From Telmatactis stephensoni (taxonomy: Eukaryota > Cnidaria > Anthozoa > Actiniaria > Isophelliidae): a stretch of DNA of 64,000 nt. The stretch's first letter is position 1. Each line of letters starts with the position of its first letter. A model generated the notes under the pieces. The model ran no database searches. It saw only the letters and a list, made by a program, of their open reading frames with translations, and was not told where the DNA came from. Location: contig JALIZF010001920.1 in assembly GCA_029948255.1 (NCBI GenBank), forward strand, positions 744,001-808,000. The letters are read 5' to 3'. Positions 23,330-35,359 of this stretch are shown one piece after another. The translations under genes were made by a program, and so were the position numbers.

Positions 23330-26300
23330 TTATAGTTTAGATTTTATATTTTCCATTTTTTGTGTGTGAGATACAGAAGGTTTTGAAAAATGGCTACAAG
23401 CAAGTTTCAAAGGGAGTTCTTTACCACTTAAGCTAATCTTATTTAACCAATCGCTATCCTTTATGCTGTGGCAGCTACTCTGTACAAGGTAGGTTGCTAG
23501 GCAATACCCTGTCATAAATGCATCAATACCAGCCCTATGTCCTCCTGTAGTTACATTATTGTTTATACTTAACTGCCTACAGTCTTTGCTATTGTTGATA
23601 GTACTCCCAACCACAGGTTCATCTTGCTCCATAGTTGCATATAACTGTTGTTGGTCTTCACCAGTGATGTTTGTGGTATTACCTGGCAATGTGTCATCCT
23701 GCGCCATTGATAGGCTGTTTGTATCTTGATTTTTATTTGGAGTATTGGAGCTGTTACCTTGAATAAATAAGCACAAACATGTTTATTTTTCATTGTTTAA
23801 TTTTGCAGTTTGATTTTTTTTTTTTGCTCTTTTATTTTTGTTAATAGAAACAATTAAATGGATAACATTTTTGTAGTCCAGTGTATTTGATTGTATTATT
23901 AAATAAATTTGATTTGATTACAATGTATTTGTTCCACTGTAGTCAACTGTAGTCCAGTATATTTGGTATAATAAAGTATAATAAAATCAAGGAATGAATA
24001 AATAAATCAATGGATGAATCAATGAACAAGTCAACAACCAAATGATGCATGTGTGATCAATTGAATGTCTGACATTAAATAAATGGATGGATGAATCAAT
24101 GAATGAATGAAAAAATAAATGGTCTTATGAATGAATAAAGGAATGAACAAAAGAATGAAATGAATTATGTAAGGAAAACACTGATTTTACCATCACTGAT
24201 TTTTCTTTTTCTGCATCTTCTTTTCTTCTTTGATGTCATTCTTTTTTCATTTTCTCTGTCCAGAATATGATCAATATCATGTGACAGATGACAATCAGCA
24301 CCTCTGCGACAAAACCCATGTGCCTGTAGAAATAATGAATTTTCATTTGCATTACTAAATATTTCTTAATAAGTCTTTTGCAACTGTATATCATTATCAT
24401 CATCATCAGGTCAAGTCTCCGGCAGCATGCATGCCACACAACAATACAAGATCTTGTATTATCAGCTGATGTGAAAAGTCCTCTCTCTCACTTGAGCAAT
24501 AACCTGCATTCACTGGGATTTTATAACAATCACAACTATTAAACTACATGTATAGGATAAGATATGAGATTTCTGGCTCCAAATTCATTACATGACTTGT
24601 AGTAAGTAAAAATATTAAGGAAAAAAACATAGTTTTTATAATTGATGATAATGGTGATTGTGGTGGTGATGATAACTGATGGGTTTTGGTTTGGTAGAAT
24701 GAGAATGTGACAGTCAAGTTAGTTGAAAATTGGAGATTTCTGAGACAACTGTCTTGGTTGTCTCTATGGGGCTAGTCTACATGTACATCATCCTCATCAT
24801 CACCACCACCATCATCATCATCATCACCACCACCACCATCATCATCATCAACACTATCAACATATTATTATACCAACAACTTACAGCATAAATATCACAT
24901 ATTTGGATGCCTGTTTCATCTGATTCCTTAGTTTGTTCATGACAAGGTAAATACTCTATCCAATGTCTGTAAGATTCTTCTTCAGAGAACTCAACTGTGA
25001 CATATTTTTGTGTTGATTCTTGACAGTTTGTGTTATATCGCTGGCTGGTGAAAAAGGAATATCTTATTAATTTGATGACAGAATTGAGTAAAACCGTGTC
25101 ATTTTAAACTCATTTTATCATAAAGGTGCTGTTACATATGGTGCAATTTCTTTCCGAAACCTGTCTTGCAATAGCATTGCAATGGCATTGCAAAACAAGC
25201 TGTGCAAGTTGCTGAAGCTGGTGTTACACAGTGCAATGCCAAAAAAGTTGTTGCAATTGTTGCAAGTACTACTCTGTGCAATAATTGTAACGTGTCACAA
25301 TGATTTTGGATGATGTAGCTAGGTACATGTATGTTACCTGCTGCAAAGGTTTGTGCAATTTGTTTCACAGTCACATCACAAGATGTGTTGCAGAAGGAAC
25401 TGCACTGTGCAACAGTGTCACAAATGCAAGTAGATGGTTGGCAAGCTGTTGGTCATATATAATGTACGGCTGTTGGTTGGCTGAAAGAGGGATGTCTACA
25501 GGTGTTTGGTAGACAGACAGTATCTTACTAGCTACTACTTATAGTGAGTGTATGAAGCCACTGAAAACAACATTCATTCATTCATTCATCCATCCATTTA
25601 TCTATTCATTCATTCAGTCAGTCAGTCAGTCAGTCAGTCAGTCAGTCAGTCAGTCAGTCAGTCAGTCAGTCAGTCCATCCCTCTGTCCCATCTTCCCTAG
25701 TTGTCAACTTCTACTGAGAACCCTGATAAAGCATTATACAGTCAGACATATAAATTTACCTTTTTCTAAACAAATAACTAAGATATGAGGCAGGCTCTCT
25801 GAAATTGTATTCAGCAATATATTTTGTATCTAGCACTCCAGCAGAAAACATGCCATGAACATCTGATGTAAACACTTCAAGTTTATTAGGTAGTGTAGAG
25901 TAGAAGTTATGATAAAGAAACACTAAATCCAGTAGACCATTATGGAGTACTACAGGCTTGCTTGATAGAAGAATATGAGCAAAAAGGTTTCTGACAGAAA
26001 AGCTGGCGTAATCATATGGTTCCTGGAATGAAGAAGAGACAGCATTTACTGTTGATGTAACTGGCGTGAAATTTAGCAGAGCTATATGGAAACTTAATAC
26101 ATGTATAACGGAATAGAGAATGTGACTTATCGTGATCTAACCAGGTTACATGTTAACACCTTGATGTGCCCCTTATGATGTAAACTGAGCCTTACTTGCA
26201 TAATGTAGTGATTTCCATGACCTTCCCATTTGTATAGCTATTTCAAAAAAGGTTGATGGGATGAATGGTGAATGTCAATCAGCGATTGGTGATTGCACAA

Positions 26301-28580
26301 CCGAAAGGAAGTTTGGGGGTAACAAGAATTGCTTCATTTTCATTAATTAAATACCCAAGCAATGCCGGTATCATGCAGGAAAGACATTATTGGACAAAGT
26401 GGTCGATAGGTGATTCACATCTCCGTGCCTGATAGCGGTCTAATAGCGTGACAACAGTTCCTTTCGGTCGTGCAATCACCAATCGCCATTCACCACTCGC
26501 CCCATCAACCTTTTTTGAAATAGCTATATATACATCTACATCATTCAGTAAATACATAACATTTGAACAAGCTTTATCAACATTCTCTCTAGCCCCATTT
26601 AATAAAAATGCACCCCAACCACAATACCTAAAGACATTTACACGTAATAACAAGGTGGCTACAGTCTCCTTGCCAGAGGCACATCAATTTATGGAAAAAA
26701 TTACTGGAATGTAATTTATGTAATACACATTAACAAGCTTGCCTGTAAAATCATGGAAACTGCAAATAATGAGCATTTTGAGAAACACCCATAAAATTTA
26801 TTGGGTAATACATATGGTCCAGTAATGTTATTAGGGCTTTCAAGAAATGAGCCCAGAACATCATTTAGCTCTTGGGCTTTCTGTAGTGAGGGGCAGAGAT
26901 AGATAGATTCCTATATTTACAGAGGGTAATCCTATCAGTGACTATATATACAATAATCCCTGTTATCACTAGGAGCCCTAATTGGGTAAAAAAGAGGTGG
27001 GGGAGGAGGTAGAACCATCTCTCCCCCAACTACCACCCTTTATGCATATTCAAAGTTGTCCTTGCAAAAGAATTAAGGTATTCAAGGTACTGGTGACATT
27101 CAAATGAAGGGCTTCCTACCAAAACAGAGTAAGTGATATGTGACCAAATTCTAAGTTCTCCAATTCTAAGTTCTCTTCAATAATCTTTTATTTAAGATAA
27201 GTACATTTTAATATTGAAGCTTTTATATCACCTCCCATCATGTACATTATAATGTACTTTACCTGATCAGATCCTTTGTAGTAAGATATTCCTTTGGAAA
27301 ACTGCTTATTAAAATCAAATCCATGCTGAATAAGGAACTGAAGAGAAGCTGGTTCAACAACAAACTCCTGATTACACAGCACACTCAAGTTATAGGTACA
27401 GACTTTATACTTTCTCTGTCTGTTTCCTGTATCATTTTTACAAGGTCCATTATCTTTTGTAGAATCAACAATGCTCTCTGTGGATTCCAAAAATTCACAG
27501 TTCTCTTCAAAGCATGAAATTCCAAAAGCCAAAATAGCCCGAGACTTGGCAATGTCTACTAAATTGCTGTAACGATCCTCTATAGATCTAGAAAAATAAA
27601 AATGATAATACAATATAAAAATAATGAAATTGAAGGGGAAAAGGGTAGGAATGCCAAGATTACATGAAGCTGACACACACTTCCATAAGGTTTTACACAA
27701 ACACCTATTTATTATTTTATTTGTTTATATTTTATTCACACACATATATAAATTCAAACTCCCCTTACAGATATTTTATTAGAATATTGACTTGGACATC
27801 AGGACAGTTGACATCAAGGATAACTTTTGACATTTCTGTGTACTTCCTGATTCAGGAATTGAAGAAATCACTAAACCACGGGTGACATCCTCCCAATCAC
27901 AAACAACATAAGGCAACAGAAACGTACTGCACTGGCTGTGGTCCCATTAGAACATCTACCAATAGTTAATACACTATCTAACACAGAGGTGAATTTAGGG
28001 GAGGGGTACAGGGGGTGCACACCCCTCCTGAGACAACTCTCAATAATTTTCCAAAATGTCCTCTCGGCAGTTTCTAATAAAAATTTATATGATTGTGCAC
28101 CCCCTCCTGAAGATGGTGCACCCCCTCCTGAAGATAATCCTGGATCAGCTGCCCCTGTAACAATGGTACCAACATTACAACCATTCTCAGGAGTGAGTTA
28201 AATATCCTAGTAGGACCTGGACAGCCACAGGAACCGCAACAGATAGTTTTGAAGTCTCCAAACTAACTGACAAACGTACTGAAGGTGCTTTTTCTTTCAT
28301 GTTGGGAATGCAACAGTGCACAATTCACTTACTTTGCTACTAGCTTTTTTCTTTCGCCCAAACCACTTAATTCCTAGTAAAACAGAAAAATTGAGATTCA
28401 TTCATTCATAACTTAAGATTAAACTCTACTCAGAAAGTAAGCTTAGTTGCTCGTGTATATCTTTACCGTGTCTAAAGCAATAAAACTCGCTCCATATATA
28501 CTTTTAACAAGACCAGGCCACATTTCACTTAAATTGTCCTTATGTACATCGATTACCGGCACTTTCACGTATTTATCCAT
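23330..28580 (-). CDS. TOE1: target of EGR1 protein 1 (TOE1), CAF1-family 3'-exonuclease
   Basis: TOE1 is a nuclear DEDD-type 3' exonuclease that trims snRNA and other RNA 3' tails. Seven exons on the minus strand (high to low): 28580-28467, 28373-28333, 27587-27263, 26022-25760, 25044-24885, 24323-24191 and 23757-23330. All junctions are GT-AG and phases agree, giving 487 codons, close to human TOE1 (about 510). The CAF1 domain has the DTE metal site split by intron 1 (ALDT/ELSG), then SIEDRY, FLIQHGFDFN, LHNGLLDLVFLY and DTKYIAEY. Exons 5-6 form a CCCH finger (C-x8-C-x5-C-x3-H: ICDIYAAHGFC, then C and H) followed by a basic nuclear-targeting run (KKKRCRKRK). The last exon carries the TOE1 hallmark HRAGIDAFMTGY and a SLSGKELPL-type tail. 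The start is MDKYV, just before the conserved VPVIDV. No disruption is visible. Identification is very secure; function is from the family. Confidence 0.95.
23985..24165. repeat. degenerate (AATG/AATGGATG)n repeat in TOE1 intron 6
   Basis: Imperfect tetranucleotide-based repeat (AATAAATAAATCAATGGATGAATCAATG and similar) in the intron between TOE1 exons 7 and 6. It is low complexity and ends close to exon 6. Confidence 0.7.
24780..24852. repeat. (CAT/CAC)n trinucleotide repeat
   Basis: A run of CATCAT/CACCAC triplets in TOE1 intron 5, about 30 bp from exon 5. Because TOE1 is on the minus strand the transcript reads GATGAT/GTGGTG. Length is likely to vary between individuals. Confidence 0.85.
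25130..25480. repeat. GTGCAAT/ATTGCAC-rich repeat, possible decayed transposon
   Basis: TGTTACA(T/C)A(T/G)(G)GTGCAAT and TTGCAA motifs recur in both orientations (for example near 25133, 25165-25190, 25222-25240, 25345-25360 and 25395-25420). A 'CACxxxGTGCAAC' composition also occurs at 50777-51060, so both may be copies of one decayed family. The ends are not definable by eye. It lies in TOE1 intron 4. Confidence 0.4.
25570..25676. repeat. (ATTC)n then (CAGT)n tetranucleotide repeats
   Basis: About 40 bp of ATTC-type repeats pass into 14-15 nearly perfect CAGT units (25616-25674). The read-through frame of Val/Ser/Gln repeats is not a gene. It lies in TOE1 intron 4, about 85 bp from exon 4. 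Confidence 0.95.
26233..26528. mobile_element. fold-back MITE, ends TATAGCTATTTCAAAAAAGGTTG
   Basis: The left end TATAGCTATTTCAAAAAAGG is an exact inverted copy of the right end. Inner arms also pair (CGATTGGTGATTGCACAACCGAAAGG with CCTTTCGGTCGTGCAATCACCAATCG). Two relatives lie at 35162-35357 and 35360-35610. There is no transposase. It sits in TOE1 intron 3. Confidence 0.85.
27984..28157. mobile_element. 174-bp MITE, TSD TAACA, third member of the CAGGGG family
   Basis: The left end CAGAGGTGAATTTAG is a diverged match of the CAGGGGYGGATYTAG family, and the right end is GCCCCTG. The exact 5-mer TAACA flanks both ends (27979-27983, 28158-28162). The interior contains GGGGGTGCAC/GTGCACCCCC inverted blocks and a 16-bp direct repeat (GTGCACCCCCTCCTGAAGA core). 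It lies in TOE1 intron 2. Confidence 0.7.
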
Positions 28581-30349
28581 TACTTTCCTGGAAATAGTGA
28601 CAACCAAACGCATGCCAAACCGGTGCCAAACGTTTGCCAAACGCAACAAGCGGGAAACTGTTTCAACCAGGCATTCCTAGACGTTAGAGAAGAACTGGGT
28701 CGAGTTGACTGGTGCTCGATCTTTTTATCTTGGGATTCCTGTGCTTGCAATAATATATTAAAGGGGTGCTAGATCTCCCTTCTCCCTACTCTTTGAAGCA
28801 ATTTCTCTCTCCCGCCCGTCCTTTTTTCTTATTTCTTCCCAACAACAATTTTTGTTCGCTATGTCTCTCTTCCCAATTAATCCATTTTTCTTCCTCATTT
28901 CTCACTCCTTCCTACTTTTTTTTTGAAGGGGGAGGGAGAGGGGGCATTTGTATTCCTCTCTTCTTGTTTGTACCTAGAAGACGTAACAGTCTTGCCATTC
29001 CGGATAGCTGTCATTCTTCACTCTTGGCATTCTTCAGCTTATGCTTATGCTTCGGAATAAGTAAGGACGAGAGGAGACTGAGAGAGAGAGATTGAACACT
29101 GGTAGTGCCGGCTACGTGCAGATGTTCATTTTTTTGCACCCACCCACCCCCCTCCCAAGGGGATTTGCGCACCAGAATGTCTACACGTAAGCATCAATGT
29201 GGTGGAACTGGAAGCGCTTAAAAGCGCACGTTTAACTTTTATAACGATCGACGTGCAGCAATGTATAAATTATAAAACTTTTCAAAAATCTCTAAGTACT
29301 GCTTATACACCTTATATGAAATAACTCTGAAAGAAGTATAACTCTTCAGAAGCAATTAAAGCTTAATTAAGCTTCTACCATTGTCAACTAAGGGAGAGAT
29401 TAATTGGAAAGAGATATATCCCTCCAGAGGCAAGCACTGACGCTCGTTTCAGTATCAATTAAGATAAACAAAAGGACTAAGATACGGTCACTGAACAGCA
29501 ATTGTCTAATAACTATCAGCCTGCCACTTTTACAAGTATCAAGCTATCAAAGAAACCATGAAAAATTAAAGGGAAATATTTATCATCAATGAATTTTTGA
29601 GAACAGTTCGCAAGTAAGGTCAATTGGATCTGTGTGCGAAAGTGACAGAAGGATTAATGCATTAATGAAATAAGCTTTGAAAAAGATTGGCAACTGCGAA
29701 GTTTAGTTCTAAAATGTGCGGAGTTGTTATATCGGTTCTGTTCTTTTTTCTTGGATATCCCTCGTATCTTTAAATCGTTGATTCATCGTAAATTAGAGTT
29801 CTAACTTGGTTTTACTTGCAAGAAATTATTTATCAGCCAGCATAGTATGGGCAGTTTACTGAGACAGTTTCGGAACAGACCTAATATTAAAAAAATCCAT
29901 GTTCAAAAGGTTTCAAAGTTTGAAGACTATCTAAATGGTACGCGGACTTTTTATGTTTCGTTCTTTTATTAGGAAAAATTATACGTTTTCTCTGTAGAGG
30001 AGACACAAAGCACCTAGGATAATTTCTTTGAAGCTTAGTATCCAAGACGTGATATATTAAAAAAAAACATGTATACCAATGAATTCGAATTTGACATGGA
30101 CGCGAGCCTATAAAATGTTGGGAAATATGTCTATTACCAAAGTATCCTCTGAAGAGCAAATTAATCTTTTGTTTGCGCTATAAATTGCCGTTAGATAACC
30201 CTGCATTTTCGCTGCGCTTTCGCTTGTTCTTTGCAGGTTCCTGGTTTACCGAACAATAAGCCACCATTGTAGTGTTAAGATTGTAACACAAAGCCCCATT
30301 CAAATCAAAGAAACTCAATGAGAAAATACAAGAACGCTTTAATAATTGA
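28581..30349. other. intergenic between divergent TOE1 and minicollagen genes
   Basis: The 1.8 kb must hold the TOE1 promoter (minus strand, near 28581-28700, with repeated GCCAAAC motifs at 28613-28640). Pyrimidine-rich sequence occupies 28770-28930. The rest is AT-rich with no recognised feature. Confidence 0.45.
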
Positions 30350-30370
30350 TACCAATGGACTTATAAAAAA
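30350..30370 (+). promoter_or_regulatory. TATA-type core promoter of the minicollagen gene
   Basis: TTATAAAAAAC at about 30360 follows an ACCAATGG box at about 30350. A short 5' UTR exon follows, ending at a consensus donor (AAG/GTAAGTCG, 30431/30432), and a TTCCAG acceptor ends at 30541. The UTR intron (30432-30541) therefore separates promoter and start codon at 30549. Expression restricted to stinging-cell precursors is expected from the gene family, not shown here. Confidence 0.55.
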
Positions 30371-30548
30371 CCTAGCAGGCCAGGTTTACTAGTAGTTCAT
30401 TCATTCAAAGGAGTCGACGGAGCTTCACAAGGTAAGTCGTGTTCACTGACCCAAATGAACAATTCACTGAACAGCACACAACACTGCTGTAAACTGAACC
30501 ATCTTGATTTTGCAGTAACAATCTTTTATTTTGCCTTCCAGGTGAAAT

Positions 30549-33405
30549 ATGGACTCTAAGAGCATATTAATAACATCAGTCGTAGCACTGCTTTTAGGAG
30601 TTGCTTTGGTATATTCGTTCCCGGAAAGTTCCGCGAGAAAAGTCGAAGGTTGGTTGCTTGGTTTTTTCTTTTATTCGAATCAGTGAACCACGAGTGTATC
30701 TTAGTCTGAAAATATATAGTTGTATGCACGGACCTTGTCAAGTAGTCTTATGCCAGGCATTATTTTTTCTCACAAATATACTATTATTTATATGAGTTGG
30801 ATACTTTTAAAAAACTATCTTCATATATTTTATCAGGCTTAGCCAATACCTATTCTACAAACGTTATCTTAAGTCTTGCAATGATTGCATTGATTGCACG
30901 ATTTTTACTCTTTGAAAATTTCTAAGTTCTCTTTTTTTAATTTCTTGATAAGTTTTTAGCATAGGAATACACTACAATAAAAGTGAAAAGAAGTTGTTTA
31001 AGGTTAAGATTCTACAAATACTCCAAGCTGCTCTACCCATCTCTTAATCAATACTAGCTTTATAAACTTTGCTTTCACTTTTTAAAAGAACTATTACAAC
31101 AGAAAAAGGTATTTTCGCAAGAAATACCAGCAACGGAGACTTTCACGTTGTGCGCATACATAATGAGGTGCTATGTAACCGTGCCTTCAGGGTGGGAAAT
31201 TGTCTCGTAATATGGTGGCACCAGAAACGTCCAAGGACAAAGGCTTTGATTCAAATATTAATATTTATTTCTTCATCCCATCTATGTTCCTTTCATTTTT
31301 TTATCTTTATAAGTCTGCAATTATCTTTCAATATAAAAATTTGATAATAAATCACTAGTCGGAGGGAATTTTAAATAGCAATTCTTCAGTTTAGGAATTT
31401 ATCAAGGAAAATCTTTGCTAAATCTGCATGTTGCGACATTGTAATTAAGATGTTTGTTTTTGCATGAATCTTTGAACAACGAAACGCCACGTTGATTTTG
31501 TTAAAAAATACAATAACGGTTATTTCTTAATGAGAGGAAAGATACACTGTGCTAAAATTCCAACTTACTTGAGTGAATTTATAGCATTATCAACGGCTCT
31601 TTATTATAAAAATACAACATTTCTGAGAATTTAATTTTCATGAAGGTTCACATCTAACATTCACTGCTAAAATTAAAACTGAAAGACCGCTCTTTCAACG
31701 AGTCAATCCGCTATGCAAACGGTATTAATTTGAACATTGGAGAAATTATTCTGTGATTACACGCAAATATAGATACCGTTGTATTTCATAAAAAGAGGCT
31801 GGAAGTTTTCTCTAGAACATTGAAATAACATTTCTCAACGAAACAAAATGCGATATATTCATTCGATGGAAATTAGTCATTTGCACTGACCTCCCATGGA
31901 CTTTGAAAAATGAGCACTTTTTCAAAAGTTTCCGGCGATGGAATTTTACAAAGTTCAAACTTAGGAATAAAACATAGAATTTGAAGATTCCGACAAGACT
32001 TTTCAACCTAGCTCGACTTCACGTGGCCTCAGTTTCATGTGGACAAGCCGAGATGGAGAGTGAGCCTGCAACAGAGATGTCAGCGGTTATCATACGGTAA
32101 TTATGGATTCCTTTCATTCCTTACTTAATTACCACAAAATATTATTTTTTAATGTAATTTTAGTTTTTTGCGAATTCTGTTTGCCGAGTGAACTTGCGAC
32201 TTGTCAGTTCTAATCTTACGCTACTAACCTTGAAGAAATTAACAGTATATATCACACGATAAATCCTTAAACACTCGAAAATGTGTCTGGTTTCGATGTT
32301 AAAGAAAGATTTAGATTAATACTAATTTATTTTTGATTATAATCAATATTCTTTTTAACAGAGTAGGAGAAAAGTCACTTTAGTTAAAAGCTTATAAGAG
32401 TTCAGAAATAAATTCTATCAATCACTGTTAACGAAAATTATTATTCCTCGTAATAATAATCATAAAATAGATTAATTTCCATTAATTTTGCAATTCTAGA
32501 GGTTCGTTCATTTCTGGATAGACGACTGGGAGCGCAATTACTTTTTTGCACATAAATAAATCCTTAAATTTGTTGTAATTTTTGCAAAAAATTAAATTCT
32601 TTCAATATGCCTGCTAAGAGTAATTTACGAGTAAAGTATTTAGATATGCTGTAAATCAGCTCATTTGTTTATTTATTATGTGTTATATGTGTTATATGTA
32701 TTATATATGATATTTCATGTATTTTTGGTATGGTCCCATGCATGTCAAACAATTCCAATTTGAAATATTTCCTTATTTGGTAATGGTATTCCATATTTGG
32801 TACCAAGCTTCCTTAGTTTGTTTGAGGGTTATATCCAGTAGCAAATAACATGCTAAACTGAATTGTTTGATATGATGGATCTATTTTGCTGGTTGATAGG
32901 ATGCTAGTTAAAATCCAATTTGTTCGATAGAAAAAAATTAAAAATTCTTATCTAGATGCCATGATTAATTGATTATGTTTTTATTTCAGCTCGATGGGAC
33001 CAAATCGTCAAGCGAAGCGCTAAACCATGTCCTCCTGGTTGCCCAGGTTCTTGTGCTCCTGCTTGTACAGCGGTCTGCTGTGCACCTCCACCACTCCCAC
33101 CGCTGCCACCATTACCACCACCACTCCCACCTCCACCACCACCACCACCAGGCCCACCAGGCCCAGACGGACCTATGGGACTACCCGGACCACAGGGACC
33201 TGATGGACCCAAAGGACCCCCAGGACCACCCGGTCTACCTGGACCACCAGGTATTCCGGGATATCCAGGAGCCCCTGCAGGACCACCAGGACGAGACGGC
33301 CCTATGGGACCCCCAGGACCATCTGGCAACCAAGGTCCACCAGGAGACATGGGTATAATGGGACCATCGGGTATTTTCGGTGGTGTAGGCCAACATTTGG
33401 GATAA
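30549..33405 (+). CDS. minicollagen with N-terminal Cys-rich domain but no C-terminal one
   Basis: Minicollagens build the disulfide-locked wall of the cnidarian nematocyst. Two coding exons: 30549-30648 and 32990-33405 (phase-1 intron, 171 codons). The exon 1 donor is weak (GAAG/GTTGGT). Exon 1 encodes a signal peptide ([18 protein letters not shown]). Exon 2 starts with a propeptide ending in the dibasic site IVKR. Then comes the cysteine-rich domain in exact spacing C-x3-C-x3-C-x3-C-x3-C-C ([18 protein letters not shown]), a polyproline/leucine stretch of about 22 residues, 14 Gly-X-Y triplets, a one-residue Ala interruption (GAPAGPPG) and about 11-13 more triplets. The protein stops at GGVGQHLG. 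Typical minicollagens continue into polyproline and a second cysteine-rich domain; no such cysteine cluster was found in any frame downstream to about 35 kb. This is either a variant type or a loss. Confidence 0.9.
30649..32989. other. intron of the minicollagen gene
   Basis: 2.3 kb of AT-rich sequence between the signal-peptide exon and the main exon. No inserted gene or clear transposon was recognised. Confidence 0.5.
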
Positions 33406-34300
33406 ACATGGACCTCATTGAGGAGGTACTGTGAGAGAGCACGGACAATATTAAGATGGTACAAGCAAAATGGACACGATATGGAATAAATGTGTACATA
33501 AATTGGAAGATATCACTGGAATCGCTTTGGAATTCCAAAAAGACACTGAAATTATCTTTTATTACGATCTCGTTGGATATACATTTACGAGTCACATAGT
33601 TTTAATATTTCAGTAGTTAAGAGTGAGGTAGCTTAGAGTACTCATGAGGGCCGTAGTTTTCGTAGTTTTTAAGTAGAATTTCAATGAAAATCAAAGAAAA
33701 TATTATTATACCAAATGTCCTTAAATGTTTCGACTATTTTCAACATTAACCGGACAACAAACTGTTGTTAACACATATGAATTTTTAACATGGGATTTAT
33801 AAATTTTTACATTGTCCCATAATACTTCATTGTAACACAATGAATCATTGATGTTTGCAATAAAATGGCAATTGCCAATTGAACGTTTGTTGAGAGGCTT
33901 GTTCACTTTTCTCTCGATAATTGTAAAAAACAAACACCCCTAGATAAGAGATAAAGTCTGGAGTATCAAAATTCTGGTGACATATTGATCCTGACAGTTT
34001 CGGACCAAATTTACAGTATACACCTCATTAATCTCTGATCTTTAATAACTCAAAGAATGCATGCACCTTTAACTGCAGGATGCACTGTTCAAATTATTAG
34101 CATGTAAATTACATGTACGAGATGCACTTCACTAAATTGACCCTCGGTTATAAAGATGCTTGACTTGGTAATGCATAACTCGGAAAAAAGCAACGCTTAA
34201 AATCCATTCAGTTACCCATGGCAAATGGTCGGTATACCACGCCCAAAGATTGTTCTAAATGTACTAACTGTTATATATTGTCATCTATTCCTCATTTCAG

Positions 34301-34637
34301 ACCATAAGAGAAATACAAGATACATCCCCGCTGTCGAGCCAGCCTTGTCTACCAACTATGACGCTTCACTACCTTACGATCCCCAGACAACCTCCAGGAC
34401 CACCAGGACCCGACGGACCACCAGGACTCCCCGGGCCTCAAGGACCAAAGGGCCCTCAAGGGCCCCCAGGGACCCCCAGGAAATATTGGTGCTTGGGGAT
34501 GGAAAGGTTATCCCGGCAACCCAGCCGGACCACCCGGCAGGCCCGGACCTCCTGGACCCCCAGGACCACCCGGTGGTCAAGGACCAAGAGGCGTTCAAGG
34601 AATAGCAGGAGCTGCGGGAGGAGCAGGAAGACGATAG
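34301..34637 (+). pseudogene. collagen-repeat exon, paralogue of the minicollagen, frameshifted
   Basis: This follows a good acceptor (TCATTTCAG/ACC at 34300). The Gly-X-Y coding moves between frames. About 8 triplets (from PPGPPGPDG to GPQGPPG) lie in one frame, then from about 34471 the repeat continues one base later ([13 protein letters not shown] to a stop at 34635-34637). One extra base is therefore certain. A second is likely near 34382 if the exon uses phase 1 like the neighbouring gene, which gives a leader reading [14 protein letters not shown]. The Ala interruption (GNPAGPPG) sits where the upstream gene has GAPAGPPG, showing common descent. There is no cysteine-rich domain at either end and no signal-peptide exon of its own. 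It could be a pseudogene, an exon with sequencing errors, or an alternative exon of the upstream gene, whose exon 1 phase is compatible. Confidence 0.65.
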
Positions 34638-35161
34638 GCAATTTTATATTATTGAATTTTTAAGAAAACTAATTTTGAACCACCTTTGTTACTTTGTTTA
34701 AAATAACTTATCAGTTATATGACTACATTACATTTTTGTCACTGCTGTATTATTGAAGACGAACGCTTAACTTCCGTACAAACTTTTGTATTTCAGTTTT
34801 AAAACGATAACCGAGATATAAATATTTTTAAGAGTCTATTTACTCCGTTAAGTTTATTGTAGTATTGGCAGGGATACCCCCAGTAAGTCTCCTACTCAGT
34901 CGTGTGTGCATGTTCAATTTCGTCACGTAACACTCTCTCGAAAGAACATTGCGTGACGTGACACAGCTGCGTAGAAGACTAACATACCCTCGAGTTCATA
35001 CCAAAGTGCAAATTGACAGGTTCCTTCTGTTTTATTCCTTCTCTTGTGTTCGTAGTGAGAACAAATGACTGAGGGCAGTCGACTGAGGTCTACATCTTCG
35101 CAAAGCCCGCACAGCATTAAACACGAGGTCACTGTTTTGTTACGCCCTTGATCGTTCTTAC

Positions 35162-35357
35162 GCTATTTCAAAAAAGGTTGACGGGGAGAATGGCGAATGG
35201 CAATGGGCGATTGCTGTTGCACGACCGAAAAGAAATTTGGGGTAACAAGAATTGCTTCATTTTCATTAATTGAATACCCAAACAATGCTGGTACCGTGCA
35301 GTAAAGACCTTACTGGACAAAGTGGTCGTTCGCCCCATCAACCTTTTTTGAAATAGC
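35162..35357. mobile_element. fold-back MITE (TATTTCAAAAAAGGTTG family), copy 2
   Basis: The ends GCTATTTCAAAAAAGGTTGA and its inverse match the element at 26233-26528. The interior also matches it (GGGTAACAAGAATTGCTTCATTTTC), though this copy is about 100 bp shorter. Confidence 0.85.
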
Positions 35358-35359
35358 TA

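Noticed and set aside
23985..25676. CRISPR-like array of short repeats
   Set aside because: The regular units are simple tri- and tetranucleotide microsatellites without spacers, in a eukaryotic intron.
32969..33464. Open frames on the other frames/strand over the minicollagen exon
   Set aside because: They are shadows of the Gly-X-Y coding; the frame used here has signal peptide, KR site and exact Cys spacing.
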